A stretch of DNA of 44,531 nt from Myxococcota bacterium. GTDB taxonomy: Bacteria > Myxococcota_A > Bradymonadia > UBA7976 > UBA1532. The stretch lies in NCBI GenBank assembly GCA_018813065.1, contig JAHJCH010000002.1:1-44531 (forward strand), in the 5' to 3' direction. The notes below the pieces were generated by a model that worked only from the letters and a program-made list of their open reading frames with translations, was not told the DNA's origin and did no database searches. The position numbers were made by a program, and so were the translations under genes. Of this stretch, positions 43,771-44,531 are shown in pieces (within the stretch, counting starts at the first letter, position 1; each line of letters starts with the position of its first letter).

Positions 43771-44531
43771 TCAGGGCGCCTCGCCCTGAGAGCGCGCCGC
43801 GGGCCCTTTGTCGCGCTTGGGCTTGGGCTTGGGCTTGGGCTTGGGCTTGGGCTTGGGCTTGGGCTTGGCGAGCGCTTCTGCGTCAACGGCCCCCGCGTCC
43901 ACAGCCCCCGCGTCAATGGCCCCCGCGTCCATGGCCCCCGCGTCCATGGCCCCCGCGTCCATGGCCCCCGCGTCCATGGCCCCCGCGTCAACAGGCCCTG
44001 CCTGGGCGGCGACGGCGCGCCGCGCCGACATTGAGGGCGCGCCGATCAGGGCGTCCTTATTCCAATAAATCACGCCGCCGACGACGCCCACGAGCAGCAA
44101 CAACAGCATGATCAGGTTGATGACGAGCTGGCGCCAGACGAGCAGCTGACGCTGCGCTTGGCTCGGCGAGGCGCGCCGCCCTTGGGCGACTTGACGGGCG
44201 TAGAGCCCCGCGTCGAGGACACTCCACAGCCAGGGCAAGATCAGCGGCGAGGACAAGGCGAAGAGGAGCCCGCGGGCTTGAAGGCCATTGTACGCCTGAC
44301 CCATGCCAGGCAAGGCGAAGCTGAGGAGGGCGGGGCGCAGGACCGGGTAGGCGGGCTCGACGACCTCGACGACCTCAACCGCCTCGACGACGGCGACGAC
44401 CGCAGGGGGGGCGGATGCCTCATCGCGGCGCTCAACCAAAGCCAGCGCGGAGGAGGGCGGCGCGCTGACCGGCGCGCTGTGACGCGGCGGCGCGCTGACC
44501 GGCGCGCTGTGACGCGGCGGCGCGCTGACCG
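43771..44531 (-). CDS. Membrane protein with DAGAM and KP repeats, N-terminus beyond right edge
   Basis: The frame is open to the end of the window; the first internal start is only a TTG at 44439, so the true start probably lies outside. The visible N-terminal part is a 10-residue repeat (APVSAPPRHS) from a 30-bp DNA repeat. A segment PALLSFALPGMGQAYNG with GLLFALSSPLILPWLW, and later NLIMLLLLLVGVVGGVIYW, give two or three membrane segments. The tail is repeated DAGAM/DAGAV then (KP)n. PGxGQxYNG recalls small TM2-type membrane proteins. The function is unknown. Confidence 0.7.
   Translation of the reverse strand, partial: VSAPPRHSAPVSAPPRHSAPVSAPPSSALALVERRDEASAPPAVVAVVEAVEVVEVVEPAYPVLRPALLSFALPGMGQAYNGLQARGLLFALSSPLILPWLWSVLDAGLYARQVAQGRRASPSQAQRQLLVWRQLVINLIMLLLLLVGVVGGVIYWNKDALIGAPSMSARRAVAAQAGPVDAGAMDAGAMDAGAMDAGAMDAGAIDAGAVDAGAVDAEALAKPKPKPKPKPKPKPKPKRDKGPAARSQGEAP
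43818..43995. repeat. 6-bp and 15-bp tandem repeats in the right-edge membrane gene
   Basis: About eight units of GGGCTT (43820-43866) encode KP. About eight units near CCCGCGTCCATGGCC (43888-43990) encode DAGAM, with variants DAGAV and DAGAI toward both ends, as expected when the centre of an array has expanded most recently. Confidence 0.8.
44462..44531. repeat. 30-bp tandem repeat at right edge
   Basis: Two full copies and part of a third of a 30-bp unit (contains GCGCTGACCGGCGCGCTGTG) in frame with the membrane protein. The array continues beyond the window. Confidence 0.75.

Overview
The window is GC-rich bacterial chromosome with very few gaps. Many neighbouring genes share 4-base start/stop overlaps. 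Several traits point to a Myxococcota / former deltaproteobacterial lineage (for example Bradymonadales-like): a series of lipoproteins with C-x5-C-x5-C-x4-C signatures and propeller-like bodies, a HemN/HemY/HemH haem branch starting from glutamyl-tRNA, many Pro/Ala-rich linkers, and DAGAM and KP tandem repeats. This placement is inference; there is no rRNA gene to confirm it.

Layout. (1) 1-6201, minus strand: an operon of cell-envelope lipoproteins, two of them clear paralogues. (2) 6366-9239, plus strand: an operon with an HExxH putative metallopeptidase carrying a duplicated helical tail, an unknown gene broken by a one-base frameshift, and a pair of small paralogues, one cytoplasmic and one exported. 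(3) 9240-10186: no gene, but three copies of a ~247-bp folded element with near-identical flanks and loops around a 23-24 bp stem whose sequence is entirely different in each copy yet still pairs. The plan (outer paired arms, short-hairpin segment, long hairpin) resembles a retron msr-msd RNA without a reverse transcriptase nearby. This is the strongest candidate for something undescribed. (4) 10187-15694, minus strand: a small membrane protein, then an ISC iron-sulfur operon (MerR-family regulator, iscS, iscU, iscA, terminator, hscB, hscA, iscX). It lacks iscR and fdx. (5) 15844-26362, minus strand: a SET-domain protein and a complete haem operon hemA-hemCD-hemB-hemL-hemE-hemN-hemH-hemY.

(6) 26598-34940, plus strand: queA-tgt (queuosine), yajC-secD-secF (Sec accessory complex), recJ, a one-helix small protein and trmB. 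(7) 35098-40129, plus strand: a calcium/TerD-type stress module with a TerD protein, a CaCA cation exchanger interrupted by an in-frame TAA, a second TerD protein, a TerD-TerA fusion, and a degenerate TerD domain fused to a trypsin-like protease. (8) 40180-41307: a stand-alone receiver-CheB methylesterase fusion, possibly leaderless. (9) 41308-44531, minus strand: topB and a membrane protein that runs off the right edge.

The ISC and haem operons lie side by side, so iron-sulfur assembly, including clusters needed by the radical-SAM enzyme HemN, and haem synthesis are genetically clustered. All calls come from reading the translated sequence; no database search was possible.
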